Part shown: piece after piece, positions 1-9,217 of the stretch
Layout of the letters: each line of letters begins with the position of its first letter
How positions within the stretch are numbered: position 1 is the first letter of the stretch
Assembly (NCBI RefSeq): GCF_000419685.1
Contig: NZ_ATTM01000001.1
Coordinates: forward strand, 558,001 to 622,000
From: Flavobacterium antarcticum DSM 19726
GTDB lineage: Bacteria > Bacteroidota > Bacteroidia > Flavobacteriales > Flavobacteriaceae
Reading direction: 5' to 3'
Length of the DNA: 64,000 nt
The notes under the pieces: generated by a model
The model's database searches: none
What the model was told of the DNA's origin: nothing
What the model saw: the letters and a program-made list of their open reading frames with translations, nothing else
Position numbers and translations under genes: made by a program

Positions 1-355
1 TCTGTAAGAATTTTTTTAAGGGAATCGAAATCGAGTTTTCAGGCCACAAATCGGTTTTTCCTTGTTGTGCAATTGCTATGGGATGCATTCTAGAAATTGC
101 GGCTAAAAAACCATAACTGGTGGTTCGTTCCGCAATTACCATATCAGGACGTTCTTTTTTTATAATTCGTCGAATTTTAAAAATTGCGGTATAAAATTCT
201 GCAAATCGGAATAAACGTTTGATTTTGCTTTTACTAGAAGTTCGAAGTTCCCAAGTTACAATATCAAAATCGCCAAATTCCTTCAAGCCATTCATCCAAG
301 TGATGGCATCGGCTCGATAGGTTTCTCCTAAAAAGAGAATTTTTCGCTTTTGCAT
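1..355 (-). CDS. Glycosyltransferase-like protein, N-terminal part (runs off the window)
   Basis: An open frame starts at an ATG at 355 on the minus strand and is still open at base 1, giving about 118 residues. The N-terminus (MQKRKILFLGETYRADAITW) has the beta-strand plus nucleotide-binding-like turn of a GT-B glycosyltransferase. A later stretch, KKERPDMVIAERTTSYGFLAA, looks like the second Rossmann strand and helix of that fold. The donor-binding C-terminal domain would lie outside the window, so sugar and acceptor cannot be judged. It starts 3 bases after the DUF2461 gene stop and is probably co-transcribed with it. The family call is inference from fold-like pattern only. Confidence 0.55.
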   Translation of the reverse strand, partial: MQKRKILFLGETYRADAITWMNGLKEFGDFDIVTWELRTSSKSKIKRLFRFAEFYTAIFKIRRIIKKERPDMVIAERTTSYGFLAAISRMHPIAIAQQGKTDLWPENSISIPLKKFLQ

Positions 356-358
356 TAT

Positions 359-1027
359 TTAATTTTCAGTTGCCAAAGCGCGATTGATAAAATCATTTAA
401 TGGTTTTAAGAGAATGAGTTTTTCCACCGTTTTCTTTACAAAATCAGGTTGAGTAGCGTCTGTATAATTTATTTTCTGTGTAGCAGTGAAACTTTTTAAT
501 TTTAAAAATGCAATCGCAGGATGCTCTTTGTCGTAATCTTTTGGTGCGTTTTTCAAACTGTTCGATTGGTCTAAACCTCCAAAGATTTTTTTAAATGATT
601 TTTCTTGTACAATTTCCTCTAAATCATCGTAGAAAAAAGCAATTTCTTTTCTTACTTTTTTCAGATCGACAGCTTCAGGACCGTAAAGTCCTCCTGCGAT
701 AAAACTATCTTTTTTGCCAAGATGAATGTAATATCCCGCTCGATTTGAGCCTTTAAAACCCGTTGACATCCAAACGCCCAAATGATTTTTATACGGTGTT
801 TTGTCTTTTGAAAAACGAATGTCTCGATTGATTCTAAAAGTACAGTTTTTAACTTCTAATAATTCCAAAGAAGGATCTAATGGCTTCATCTCTGCTAGAA
901 ATGCAGCTACTAAATTATGGTAATCGGCTTTGAATTTCTCGTACCGACTTTTGTTTTCGACAAACCAATCGCGGTTGTTGTTTGCCGTTAAATCATCGAT
1001 GAATTGTAAAGAATCTTTTGAAAGCAT
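359..1027 (-). CDS. DUF2461 family protein
   Basis: A 222-residue soluble protein with the features I know from the DUF2461 (TIGR02453-type) family: an opening FIDDLTANNNRDWFVENKSRY, then FRINRDIRFSKDKTPYKNH, then GYYIHLG and a glycine-rich FIAGGLYGPE segment. The length is normal for the family. Its biochemical function is unknown. It begins one base after the stop of the rhodanese-thioredoxin gene and ends 3 bases before the glycosyltransferase start, so the three are probably one transcript. No signal peptide or membrane segment is visible. Confidence 0.85.
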   Translation of the reverse strand: MLSKDSLQFIDDLTANNNRDWFVENKSRYEKFKADYHNLVAAFLAEMKPLDPSLELLEVKNCTFRINRDIRFSKDKTPYKNHLGVWMSTGFKGSNRAGYYIHLGKKDSFIAGGLYGPEAVDLKKVRKEIAFFYDDLEEIVQEKSFKKIFGGLDQSNSLKNAPKDYDKEHPAIAFLKLKSFTATQKINYTDATQPDFVKKTVEKLILLKPLNDFINRALATEN

Positions 1028-1028
1028 C

Positions 1029-1724
1029 TTAAAGTTTTTTAATCAAATCTTGTTCACTTATGAAACCTTGGTTTTTCCACTTCAATTCTTTATTTTCATA
1101 AAGTAATAATGTAGGTAAGCCGTCAATTTTCATTTGCTCAACTAACGTTTTATTTTTATCAGCATCAATGCGAATAATGGTTACTTTATCGGCCATTTCT
1201 GTAGTCATTTTATCTAAATACGGACCCATCTTTTTACAAGGAGCACACCATTCAGCGTAAAAATCAATCAGCACTTTTTTGTCCGAAATCAATAATTTAT
1301 TGAAATCGTCTTGCGTCATTCCGATGGTTTCCGTACTTGGTTTTGATAATCCTGCGGCATTCCATTTCATCATTCCACCATCTAATTCGTAGATTTTTGT
1401 AAAACCCATTTCTGACAGTTTTGCCGATGCTTTCGCACTTCGTCCACCACTTTTGCAATACACATAAACCGGTTTTGATTTGTCCAGTACAGCAACTCTA
1501 TCTGCGAAATCAGAATCAAACCAATTGATGTTTTTCGCATTGAAAATATGTTGGTCACTAAATTCCTCTGGCGTTCGAACGTCTAAAAGTTGCACTTCAC
1601 CATTCCTTGTTACTTTTTCGCTAAAGGTTTTCGCATCTAATTGTTCAACTTTAGCTGATTCTTGGCCTTGGCAAGAAAATAAAGTGAAACTAAATACCGC
1701 TAATATAATTTTAAAGTAGTTCAT
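1029..1724 (-). CDS. Rhodanese-thioredoxin fusion lipoprotein
   Basis: A 231-residue protein with a lipoprotein signal peptide (hydrophobic stretch ending LFSCQG, acylated Cys about residue 18). A rhodanese domain follows (LLDVRTPEEF, then the active-site loop CKSGGRSAKA, about residues 30-125). A C-terminal thioredoxin domain (about 133-231) carries WCAPCKK and the cis-proline region GLPTLLLY. Both catalytic cysteines are present. Such proteins act in the periplasm or at the membrane on sulfane sulfur or disulfides; the substrate is unknown. It heads the group that continues with the DUF2461 and glycosyltransferase genes. Confidence 0.85.
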   Translation of the reverse strand: MNYFKIILAVFSFTLFSCQGQESAKVEQLDAKTFSEKVTRNGEVQLLDVRTPEEFSDQHIFNAKNINWFDSDFADRVAVLDKSKPVYVYCKSGGRSAKASAKLSEMGFTKIYELDGGMMKWNAAGLSKPSTETIGMTQDDFNKLLISDKKVLIDFYAEWCAPCKKMGPYLDKMTTEMADKVTIIRIDADKNKTLVEQMKIDGLPTLLLYENKELKWKNQGFISEQDLIKKL

Positions 1725-1768
1725 AATTTTGTAAATTTTAAAAGGTAAAAATAATGATTTCTGTCGAG

Positions 1769-2848
1769 TTAAAGGTTAAATATTCGATAACTCTGATTCG
1801 TTGATTTTATAATGTTTTCGGTGCGTTCGGGATGCGTATCTGAAATGAAAAGTTGGCCAAATTGTTCGTTGTCAATCATTTTAATGATTTTCTCGACACG
1901 ACTTTCGTCCAATTTGTCAAAGATATCATCGAAAAGCAGAATCGGATTTTCACCACTTTCTTTTTTGACAAACTCAAACTGGGCTAATTTCAACGCAATT
2001 AAAAACGATTTTTGCTGGCCTTGCGAACCAAATTTCTTTATCGGATATTCGTCAATTTCAAATAACAAATCGTCCTTATGAATACCGACGCTTGTATATT
2101 GCAACGCGCGGTCTTTACCGATATTTTGTTCTAGTAATTGCAATAAATTCGTTTCGTGCAAACTACTTTCATACACCAATCGCACTTTTTCTGCAGAACC
2201 GGTAATCGCATGATGGTGTTTGGTGAAAATTGGAATAAAAGCTTCGAGGAACTCTTTTCTTTTTTCAAAAATAGTTTGTCCTAAATGTTGCAATTGCTCG
2301 TTGTAAATAGTCAACGTGTCCGTTTCGAAAACATGATTTAAAGCAAAATATTTCAGCAAAGCATTTCGCTGACTGATTATTTTTTGATATTGAATGAGTT
2401 GCTGTAAATAACTTCGGTCTAATTGCGAAATTACGCTGTCAATAAATTTTCGACGGGTCTCGCTTCCTTCAATGATTAAATCTTGGTCGGCCGGCGAAAT
2501 AATTACGAGTGGAATAAAACCAATATGGTCTGAAAACTTGTCGTAGACTTTTCCATTTCGCTTCAAAATTTTCTTTTGACCCTTCTTTAAACTGCATAAA
2601 ATCTGTTCGGTTCGGTTTTGTTTGGTAAATTCAGCATCCACGACAAAGAATTCTTCCCCGTGGCGAATGTTTTGAACCGCTAGAGGATTGAAATAACTTT
2701 TGCCGTAGGCGAGATGGTAAATGGCGTCAAGCACATTAGTTTTTCCAATGCCATTTTTCCCCACGAAACAGTTGATTTTAGGGTCAAAATCGAAATCAAT
2801 TTCGGAAAAATTTTTATAATTGAAAAGGGATAATTTTTTTAAATGCAT
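1769..2848 (-). CDS. recF: DNA replication and repair protein RecF
   Basis: A RecF/SMC-type ATPase. It shows Walker [18 protein letters not shown] near the N-terminus, the signature region [19 protein letters not shown], and Walker [18 protein letters not shown] with a D-loop. RecF loads RecA at single-stranded gaps. An ATG 45 bases further upstream (2893) is in frame, but the family normally begins at the first beta strand ([14 protein letters not shown]), so I start at 2848, giving 359 residues. It is transcribed divergently from the TPR gene at 3005. Confidence 0.92.
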   Translation of the reverse strand: MHLKKLSLFNYKNFSEIDFDFDPKINCFVGKNGIGKTNVLDAIYHLAYGKSYFNPLAVQNIRHGEEFFVVDAEFTKQNRTEQILCSLKKGQKKILKRNGKVYDKFSDHIGFIPLVIISPADQDLIIEGSETRRKFIDSVISQLDRSYLQQLIQYQKIISQRNALLKYFALNHVFETDTLTIYNEQLQHLGQTIFEKRKEFLEAFIPIFTKHHHAITGSAEKVRLVYESSLHETNLLQLLEQNIGKDRALQYTSVGIHKDDLLFEIDEYPIKKFGSQGQQKSFLIALKLAQFEFVKKESGENPILLFDDIFDKLDESRVEKIIKMIDNEQFGQLFISDTHPERTENIIKSTNQSYRIFNL

Positions 2849-2974
2849 GTTAAAAAGCCTGCTTTTAGGAAGATATTTGCCGTAAAGTAACAAAAAAAGT
2901 GCCGTAATTTTGGAGTGTTTTTGAAATATAAAAAAATATCATTGGAAACTCCTTTCAAATATCAATAAAAATTT

Positions 2975-2982
2975 TATTTTTG
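2975..2982 (+). promoter_or_regulatory. Candidate -7 promoter box for the TPR gene
   Basis: TATTTTTG matches the Bacteroidota -7 consensus TAnnTTTG and lies 22 bases before the ATG at 3005. No well-spaced -33 TTG is seen; the nearest is 30 bases upstream. Confidence 0.45.
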
Positions 2983-3004
2983 CACCTCACTAAATTAAAT
3001 TTAA

Positions 3005-3787
3005 ATGGCAACGTATAATAAAAGAGGATACAAAGCACCTAAAGTTAAGGACGATAAAATGGACAATGATTATATTGAAGATGTAAACATTGACGAGAAA
3101 GACAGTACAACTGCTGAAGTCTTTAATTCTTTGGATGAAACGGCTTCTCGTACAGAAGATTTTGTTGCTAGAAACCAAAAATTAATTTTGGGAATTGTAG
3201 CTGCTGCTTTTATCGCGGCGATTGCGTATTTCCTGTACACTAAATTTGTAGTTGAACCAAAAGAGGTAGATGCGACGAACGAAATGTATGTGGCTCAAAA
3301 GAATTTCCAACTGGCTTCTGACGGAACGGCTTCGGATTCATTATATAATTTGGCATTAAATGGTGCTGAAGGTAAGTTAGGTTTTGTAAAAATTGCTGAT
3401 GAGTTTTCAGGAACAGATGCAGGTAATTTAGCAAACTATTACGCTGGAATGGCTTATTTGAATACAGGTAAATTTGATGACGCGATTACGTATTTAGATA
3501 AATTCAGTTCTGATGACGTAATGTTGAAAGCTTTAGCTCTTGGAGCAATTGGTGATGCTCATTCACAGAAAAACCAAATGAAAGAAGCGCTAGATTTTTA
3601 TAAAAAAGCACTTTCTTCAAATGAGAACGATTTTACAACACCACGTTTCACTTTGAAAGCAGGAAAAACAGCTTTAGCTTTAGGAAATAAAGAAGAAGCG
3701 TTGAAATTTTTCACAGATATTAAAGATAAATACGAAGCAACTGCTGAAGCTCAAGGAATTGATGCTTTGATTGGATTAGCACAATAA
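3005..3787 (+). CDS. Membrane-anchored TPR protein (YfgM-like)
   Basis: A 260-residue protein with an acidic cytoplasmic N-terminus, one membrane segment (about residues 60-80, LILGIVAAAFIAAIAYFLY) and a periplasmic domain with tetratricopeptide-like helices (YYAGMAYLNTGKFDDAITYL, ALGAIGDAHSQKNQMKEAL, ALGNKEEALKFF). This topology matches the YfgM/TPR_21-like proteins that in other bacteria assist the Sec translocon. That role is by analogy. It lies 60 bases upstream of ribH, on the same strand, as often in flavobacteria. Confidence 0.8.
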   Translation: MATYNKRGYKAPKVKDDKMDNDYIEDVNIDEKDSTTAEVFNSLDETASRTEDFVARNQKLILGIVAAAFIAAIAYFLYTKFVVEPKEVDATNEMYVAQKNFQLASDGTASDSLYNLALNGAEGKLGFVKIADEFSGTDAGNLANYYAGMAYLNTGKFDDAITYLDKFSSDDVMLKALALGAIGDAHSQKNQMKEALDFYKKALSSNENDFTTPRFTLKAGKTALALGNKEEALKFFTDIKDKYEATAEAQGIDALIGLAQ

Positions 3788-3847
3788 TTTACTTTTAAAT
3801 TTCAGATTTTCTAATTACTTTTAGGGCTGAATTTAAAATGTATAAAA

Positions 3848-4423
3848 ATGGCTACTGCGAATAAAGATTTATCCAATTACGATAAAAACAAAATCCCAAG
3901 CGCGAAAGATTTTCGGTTTGGGATTCTTGTTTCTGAATGGAACCACCACATCACTGAAGGCCTTTTTTCAGGTGCAATCACAGCACTTTTAGATTGTGGT
4001 GCTTTGCAAGAAAAAATTATCCGTTGGAATGTTCCTGGAAGTTTTGAGCTTGTGTATGGTGCTAAAAAAATGATTGAAACACAAAAGCCCGATGTGGTAA
4101 TTGTGATTGGAAGCGTCATTAAAGGCGAAACCCAACATTTTGATTTTGTATGCGACGGCGTGACGCAAGGAATTAAAGACTTGAACGTGTTGTCAGATGT
4201 TCCGGTTATTTTCTGCGTATTGACCGATAATAACGAACAACAATCCATTGATAGAAGTGGAGGGATTCATGGAAACAAAGGCACTGAAGCAGCAATTGCA
4301 GCCATTAAAATGGCTTTTTTAAGACATCAAGCCAGTTTCAGTTACCAATTTCACAACAGTAAAATGATTGAAGAACACCAATTCTTATTAGAAGAAAGTG
4401 TAAAGGAAATTGAAAAGTTGTAA
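3848..4423 (+). CDS. ribH: 6,7-dimethyl-8-ribityllumazine synthase
   Basis: Lumazine synthase, which condenses 5-amino-6-ribitylamino-uracil with dihydroxybutanone phosphate in riboflavin synthesis. Visible landmarks are the substrate loop SEWNHHIT, VPGSFELVYGAKKM, and the catalytic GETQHFDFVCDGV with its histidine. The phosphate-binding region GGIHGNKGTEAAIAAIKMA is also present. At 191 residues it is about 30 longer than most RibH proteins. The extra part is a charged helix-like tail after AFLRHQ whose role is unknown. A hairpin terminator follows. Confidence 0.93.
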   Translation: MATANKDLSNYDKNKIPSAKDFRFGILVSEWNHHITEGLFSGAITALLDCGALQEKIIRWNVPGSFELVYGAKKMIETQKPDVVIVIGSVIKGETQHFDFVCDGVTQGIKDLNVLSDVPVIFCVLTDNNEQQSIDRSGGIHGNKGTEAAIAAIKMAFLRHQASFSYQFHNSKMIEEHQFLLEESVKEIEKL

Positions 4424-4445
4424 ATTCTTTTTAATTTAAATAGTC

Positions 4446-4477
4446 AAAACCTGTAGCTTAATTGTTGCGGGTTTTTT
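4446..4477 (+). terminator. Rho-independent terminator after ribH
   Basis: Arms 4446-4457 and 4464-4475 pair over 12 positions (some G-U), with a 6-base loop and a T-run ending at 4477. It lies 23 bases after the ribH stop. Confidence 0.65.
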
Positions 4478-4523
4478 GATTTAATTATGATTGCATAAGG
4501 CAGACAAACCGAGATAAAATCGC

Positions 4524-4531
4524 TAAATTTG
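4524..4531 (+). promoter_or_regulatory. Candidate -7 promoter box for mutL
   Basis: TAAATTTG fits TAnnTTTG. It overlaps the TTG codon at 4529 that would give a longer mutL frame, which argues that translation starts downstream at 4574. No well-spaced -33 TTG is seen. Confidence 0.45.
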
Positions 4532-4573
4532 TACCGCTTTGTGCAAAAAATTCTAACTAAAAGATTTCTATTA

Positions 4574-6433
4574 ATGTCAAGTGTTATTCAATTACTTCCC
4601 GACCATGTTGCCAACCAAATTGCCGCTGGAGAAGTGGTACAAAGACCGGCTTCTGTGGTGAAAGAATTGTTAGAAAACGCGGTAGATGCAAAAGCAACCG
4701 ACATCAAATTAATTATAAAAGATGCTGGAAAATCATTGGTGCAAGTCATCGATAATGGTGTAGGAATGAGTGTTACGGATGCGCGACTTTGTTTTGAGCG
4801 TCACGCCACTTCTAAAATCCGCCATGCGGAAGATTTGTTTTCTTTGCATACCAAAGGGTTTCGCGGTGAAGCTTTAGCCTCAATTGCGGCAATCGCTCAT
4901 GTCGAAATGAAAACGCGTCAAGACCAAGAGGAATTAGGTCATCACATTATCATCGAAGGAAGTAAGTTGGTTTCGCAAGAATTATCTGTTTTACCGAAAG
5001 GCACTTCATTCGCTATTAAAAATTTGTTTTTTAATATTCCTGCACGACGTAATTTCTTGAAATCGGATGTTGTGGAACACCGTCATATTGTGGATGAATT
5101 TCAACGTGTGGCATTGGCTCATCCCAACATCTATTTTACGTTTTACCACAACGGAAGCGAATTATTTAATTTGCCTCCAAGCAATTCAAGACAACGAATT
5201 GTAAATATTTTTTCAGGGAAAACCAATGAGAAATTAGTTCCTGTTCAAGAAACGACTGAAATTGTAACGATTCAAGGATTTGTAAGCAAACCTGAATTTG
5301 CCAAGAAAAGTCGGGGCGAACAGTTCTTCTTTGTCAACAATCGCTACATAAAAAGTGGTTATTTGCATCATGCAATTATGGCTGCTTACGATGGATTGTT
5401 GAAAGACGGGTGCCAACCAAGTTATTTTTTATACCTCGACGTTCCTCCACATACGATTGATATCAACATTCATCCCACGAAAACGGAAATTAAATTTGAC
5501 GATGAACACGCGTTATATGCGATTTTACGTTCGTCGATAAAACACAGTTTGGGCCAATTTAATGTCGCTCCTGTTTTGGATTTTGATAGAGATGCCAATT
5601 TAGATACTCCTTACGAATACAAAAATAAAGAAAGTGCGTTTCCGACGATTCAAGTGGATGGAAATTTCAATCCGTTTGCCAATGTGCAAAATGAACGGGC
5701 AACGTCGAATACGAGTTACAGAGCGCCAACGAAATCAAGCGGAAGTTGGGAAAGTTTGTATGTAGGTTTGAATGCAGCGACGGATGATTTTACGGATGTA
5801 GCAGATTTAGAGGTTGAAAGTGAAACGGTGACTTCTTCTTTATTTGAAGATACAGACGTTCAGAAAGTCGTTAATAAAACTTATCAGCTGCATAAAAAAT
5901 ACATCATCAATCCGATTAAATCAGGAATGGTAATTGTGGACCAACAAAGAGCGCATCAACGTGTTTTGTACGAACAATTTCTGTCAAACATGACCATTCA
6001 TCAAGCTTCAAGCCAACAATTATTGTTTCCCTTACGCTTGTTTTTTTCGTCGAATGAAATGCATTTGATTGCAGAATTGCAAGAAGCATTAGTGAATACA
6101 GGTTTTGTTTTTGAAGAAACCAACGATGAATATGTACAAATTTCTGGCATTCCTGTGAATGTAACCGAAAGTGAAGTTTCGATTTTATTAGAACAATTAT
6201 TAGGTGATTTACAAGACGGAATCCCGGAAAATAGTTTCAGTCAAAACGACAGTATTGCCAAATCCATGGCGAAAAGTTTAGCCGTGAAAACCGGAAGTTA
6301 TTTAACCGAAAAGGAACAAGAAAATTTAGTCAACGGACTTTTTGCTTGTAAAGACCCGAATGTTTCTCCTTTTCAAAAGCCAACTTTTATCACCATAAGA
6401 GTGGAAGATTTAGATAAAAAATTTGCAATATGA
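4574..6433 (+). CDS. mutL: DNA mismatch repair protein MutL
   Basis: A GHKL ATPase of 619 residues from the ATG at 4574 (MSSVIQLLPDHVANQIAAGE). ATP-binding motifs are all present: ENAVDA, DNGVGM and TKGFRGEALASI. The C-terminal dimerisation domain starts near VNKTYQLHKKYII. In endonuclease-type MutL the metal site reads DQHAxxExxxxE. Here it is DQQRAHQRVLYE, and the usual CPHGRP near the end is replaced by VSPFQKP, so nicking activity is doubtful. It overlaps the first rhomboid gene by 4 bases (ATGA), implying translational coupling. Confidence 0.95.
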   Translation: MSSVIQLLPDHVANQIAAGEVVQRPASVVKELLENAVDAKATDIKLIIKDAGKSLVQVIDNGVGMSVTDARLCFERHATSKIRHAEDLFSLHTKGFRGEALASIAAIAHVEMKTRQDQEELGHHIIIEGSKLVSQELSVLPKGTSFAIKNLFFNIPARRNFLKSDVVEHRHIVDEFQRVALAHPNIYFTFYHNGSELFNLPPSNSRQRIVNIFSGKTNEKLVPVQETTEIVTIQGFVSKPEFAKKSRGEQFFFVNNRYIKSGYLHHAIMAAYDGLLKDGCQPSYFLYLDVPPHTIDINIHPTKTEIKFDDEHALYAILRSSIKHSLGQFNVAPVLDFDRDANLDTPYEYKNKESAFPTIQVDGNFNPFANVQNERATSNTSYRAPTKSSGSWESLYVGLNAATDDFTDVADLEVESETVTSSLFEDTDVQKVVNKTYQLHKKYIINPIKSGMVIVDQQRAHQRVLYEQFLSNMTIHQASSQQLLFPLRLFFSSNEMHLIAELQEALVNTGFVFEETNDEYVQISGIPVNVTESEVSILLEQLLGDLQDGIPENSFSQNDSIAKSMAKSLAVKTGSYLTEKEQENLVNGLFACKDPNVSPFQKPTFITIRVEDLDKKFAI

Positions 6434-7242
6434 TGAACATCACGCCAACTGTCAAGCAGTTATTGATTATAAATATTATTTTTTACATTGGTTCGCAAGT
6501 TTTAGGTGCACAAGCGTATGAATTGTTTTCCTTATACTTTTTTGAAAATGACAAATTCCAAGTGTGGCAACCTTTGACACACATGTTCATGCATGCTCAA
6601 ATGCCGAACATCATGCATATTTTATTCAATATGTTTGCATTATATTCTTTTGGTAGTGCTTTGGAACATTTTTGGGGAGCGAAAAAGTTTTTGTTTTTCT
6701 ATATTTCTTGTGGTTTAGGTGCGGCTTTATTGCATTTGGGCTATACTTATTACGATGTTCATTCACTTTTAAACGAGGTTTCGTCGTTAAATTTTTCAAA
6801 AGCTGAAGTTCATACGTTATTAAATTTAGATTATAGTACTGCATTTGATGTTAATGGAAGAATTATAGATGGTCCGTTTAAAACTCTGATGCAAAAAGTA
6901 GGAGCTAATTATGAACAAATCAATATAATTCTTGAAGCAGTTGGTAAAAGTAAAGTTCCCGCTGTTGGAGCTTCCGGAGCGATTTACGGATTGTTAGTGG
7001 CGTTTGCTTATATGTTTCCAAACGCACAATTGGGCTTGATGTTTATTCCCATTCCAATCAAAGCCAAATATTTTGTTCCTGGAATTTTATTAATAGATTT
7101 AGTTTTAGGATTCAAAGGAGAAGCGATTTTCAGCGGAGGTTCAGGAATTGCACATTTTGCCCATTTAGGTGGCGCATTAACCGGATTTTTAATGATGTAT
7201 TATTGGAAAAAATCGCAGTTTGATAAAAACCGTTGGAATTAA
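6430..7242 (+). CDS. Rhomboid family intramembrane serine protease
   Basis: A 270-residue polytopic membrane protein. The catalytic serine lies in GASGAIYGLLVAF and the catalytic histidine in HFAHLGGALTGF. An HMFMHAQMPNIMHILFNMFAL segment forms the L1/TM2 region typical of bacterial rhomboids. A long soluble insert (about residues 110-175) separates the early helices from the serine helix. Start at 6430 overlaps the mutL stop; an ATG at 6433 is equally possible. It is followed 13 bases later by a second rhomboid. Substrates are unknown. Confidence 0.92.
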   Translation: MMNITPTVKQLLIINIIFYIGSQVLGAQAYELFSLYFFENDKFQVWQPLTHMFMHAQMPNIMHILFNMFALYSFGSALEHFWGAKKFLFFYISCGLGAALLHLGYTYYDVHSLLNEVSSLNFSKAEVHTLLNLDYSTAFDVNGRIIDGPFKTLMQKVGANYEQINIILEAVGKSKVPAVGASGAIYGLLVAFAYMFPNAQLGLMFIPIPIKAKYFVPGILLIDLVLGFKGEAIFSGGSGIAHFAHLGGALTGFLMMYYWKKSQFDKNRWN

Positions 7243-7255
7243 ATTTTAAAAAAGA

Positions 7256-8143
7256 ATGAGCATACTTGACGATTTAAAATTGCAATACCGCACGGGAGGA
7301 ATTGCCCAAAAACTAATCTACTGGAACGTGGGCTTGTTTGCTATTCCTGCGATTGTGTTTGGCTTATTGAGTTTGTTTGGTCTACATATCGACTATTTAT
7401 ATTACGTAAGTTTAGATTCTCTACCGTCTTCTTTGGCATGGAAACCATGGTCATTAATTACGTATGCGGTTTTTCATTCGGGTATTTTTCATTTGTTTTT
7501 TAACATGATTGTATTGCACTTTTCGACGCGATTGTTTATTACGTATTTCAATCAAAAACAATTGTTGGGGTTATACATTTTGGGTGGAATCTTCGCTGGA
7601 TTAGTTTATATTGCAAGTTATTTGGTATTGCCTGTATTTGAAAATACAAGTTCAACATTAGTTGGTGCTTCGGGTTCAATTATGGCGATTTTATTTGCTA
7701 CCGTAACCTACAATCCCTATATGGAAATGCGGTTGATGTTTATTGGTCGGGTGAAATTATGGCACATTGCCGCTATTGTAATTGCGTTGGATTTGATTCA
7801 GCTACCAATGGCGAATACGGGAGGACATTTGGCACATTTAGGGGGTGCTTTATTTGGTTACCTGTTTATGACTTTGTTAAAAAAAGGAACTGATTTGACT
7901 GATGGAATTACTAAAATAATCGACTTTTTCGTTAATAAATCGATTCCGAAAAAGAAAAAGACACCGTTTAAAAAAGTGCATAAAAATTACAATCCATCAC
8001 CACCGATTTCAACGGAAAGTAAAATTGTAAAAAAAGATAAAACCCAACAACAAATCGACGAAATTCTAGATAAAATTAGCGCTTCGGGATACGATGCTTT
8101 AAGTAAAGAAGAGAAAGATTTTTTGTTTCGAGCCGGAAAATAA
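7256..8143 (+). CDS. Rhomboid family protein with cytoplasmic C-terminal tail
   Basis: A second rhomboid of 295 residues. The serine is in GASGSIMAILFATV and the histidine in GGHLAHLGGALFGYLF; HSGIFHLFFNMIVLHF is the conserved early segment. After the last helix comes a lysine-rich linker and a short C-terminal helix (QQQIDEILDKISASGYDALS), a tail that I know from flavobacterial rhomboids. It is part of the mutL-rhomboid-rhomboid-EEP run with gaps of 13 and 18 bases. Confidence 0.92.
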   Translation: MSILDDLKLQYRTGGIAQKLIYWNVGLFAIPAIVFGLLSLFGLHIDYLYYVSLDSLPSSLAWKPWSLITYAVFHSGIFHLFFNMIVLHFSTRLFITYFNQKQLLGLYILGGIFAGLVYIASYLVLPVFENTSSTLVGASGSIMAILFATVTYNPYMEMRLMFIGRVKLWHIAAIVIALDLIQLPMANTGGHLAHLGGALFGYLFMTLLKKGTDLTDGITKIIDFFVNKSIPKKKKTPFKKVHKNYNPSPPISTESKIVKKDKTQQQIDEILDKISASGYDALSKEEKDFLFRAGK

Positions 8144-8161
8144 AATACACAGCCTACAACT

Positions 8162-9217
8162 ATGCGGAAACTTTCGTGGTTTAATAAGATGATGTTTTTT
8201 CTCAATATAGTGTTGACTGTATTGACCATTGTCGGCTACGTCTTGCCTTTTTTGGCACCCAAAACATTTCCGTTATTATCAGTTTTGACTTTGTTTTTAC
8301 CGATGATGTTGATTATAAATGTGCTGTATTTTATATATTGGGGAATTCAGTTCAAACGCCAAATTTTACTTTCTGGCGTGGTACTTTTATTGGGAATTAC
8401 ATTTATCAACAAGTTTTATAAATTTTCAAGTCCGAAATTTACTTCTGAAATCACCGACTTAAAAGTGATGAGTTACAACGTTCGTTTGTTTAATAAATTC
8501 GAATGGTCGGAGAAAAAAACCGTTCCTATTGAAATTTCCGATTTCGTCAAATCAAAGAAACCGGATATTCTTTGCATTCAAGAATTTTCATTCGCACCGG
8601 AATTTGATTACAGTTATTTTCCGTACAAATTCATTTTATCGAAGGGAAATAAAATCAAAACAGGACAAGCCATTTTCTCGAATTATAAAATTATAAATTC
8701 GGGTGAAATTGTTTTTCCTCATTCTGATAACAATGTCATTTTTGCTGATTTAAAGCGCGAAAAAGATACGATTAGAGTGTACAACATGCATTTACAATCC
8801 ATCAGCATCACGCCTGAAGTCAGCGAAATAAATGATGACATTCAAGGAATTGACCAAAAAAAGTCGGAAAAAATGTTTCGCAGAATGAGTCGTGCTTTTA
8901 AAGTGCAACAACAACAAGCCGAGATTTTAATGGAGCATAAAAAAGAATGTCCGTATCCAATCATTATGTGTGGCGACATGAATAACAGTGCATTTTCGTA
9001 TGTTTATCGTGTCATTCGTGGCGATTTACAAGACAGTTTTGAAGAGGCGGGAAGTGGTTTTGGTAAAAGTTACGATTTCAAATATTATCCCGCTCGAATT
9101 GACTACATTTTTGCCGATAAGAAATTTAAAGTCAAACACTTCAATAACTTTCCTGAAGTAGTAGATTCGGACCATTTCCCAATATTCACCGTTTTAAGCG
9201 AAGCGAAGACCGAGTAA
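8162..9217 (+). CDS. Membrane endonuclease/exonuclease/phosphatase family protein
   Basis: A 351-residue protein with three N-terminal membrane segments (to about residue 85) and an EEP-superfamily domain. EEP motifs in order are MSYNVRLFN, DILCIQEF (catalytic Glu), YNMHLQS, CGDMNN (Asp/Asn pair), DYIFAD and the terminal SDHFPI (Asp-His). The catalytic set is complete, so it is probably an active phosphodiesterase or nuclease facing the periplasm. It abuts the convergent wbqC stop with no gap. Confidence 0.9.
   Translation: MRKLSWFNKMMFFLNIVLTVLTIVGYVLPFLAPKTFPLLSVLTLFLPMMLIINVLYFIYWGIQFKRQILLSGVVLLLGITFINKFYKFSSPKFTSEITDLKVMSYNVRLFNKFEWSEKKTVPIEISDFVKSKKPDILCIQEFSFAPEFDYSYFPYKFILSKGNKIKTGQAIFSNYKIINSGEIVFPHSDNNVIFADLKREKDTIRVYNMHLQSISITPEVSEINDDIQGIDQKKSEKMFRRMSRAFKVQQQQAEILMEHKKECPYPIIMCGDMNNSAFSYVYRVIRGDLQDSFEEAGSGFGKSYDFKYYPARIDYIFADKKFKVKHFNNFPEVVDSDHFPIFTVLSEAKTE

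Noticed and set aside
3877..4248. 123-residue minus-strand ORF
   Set aside because: Antisense to ribH with no family features.
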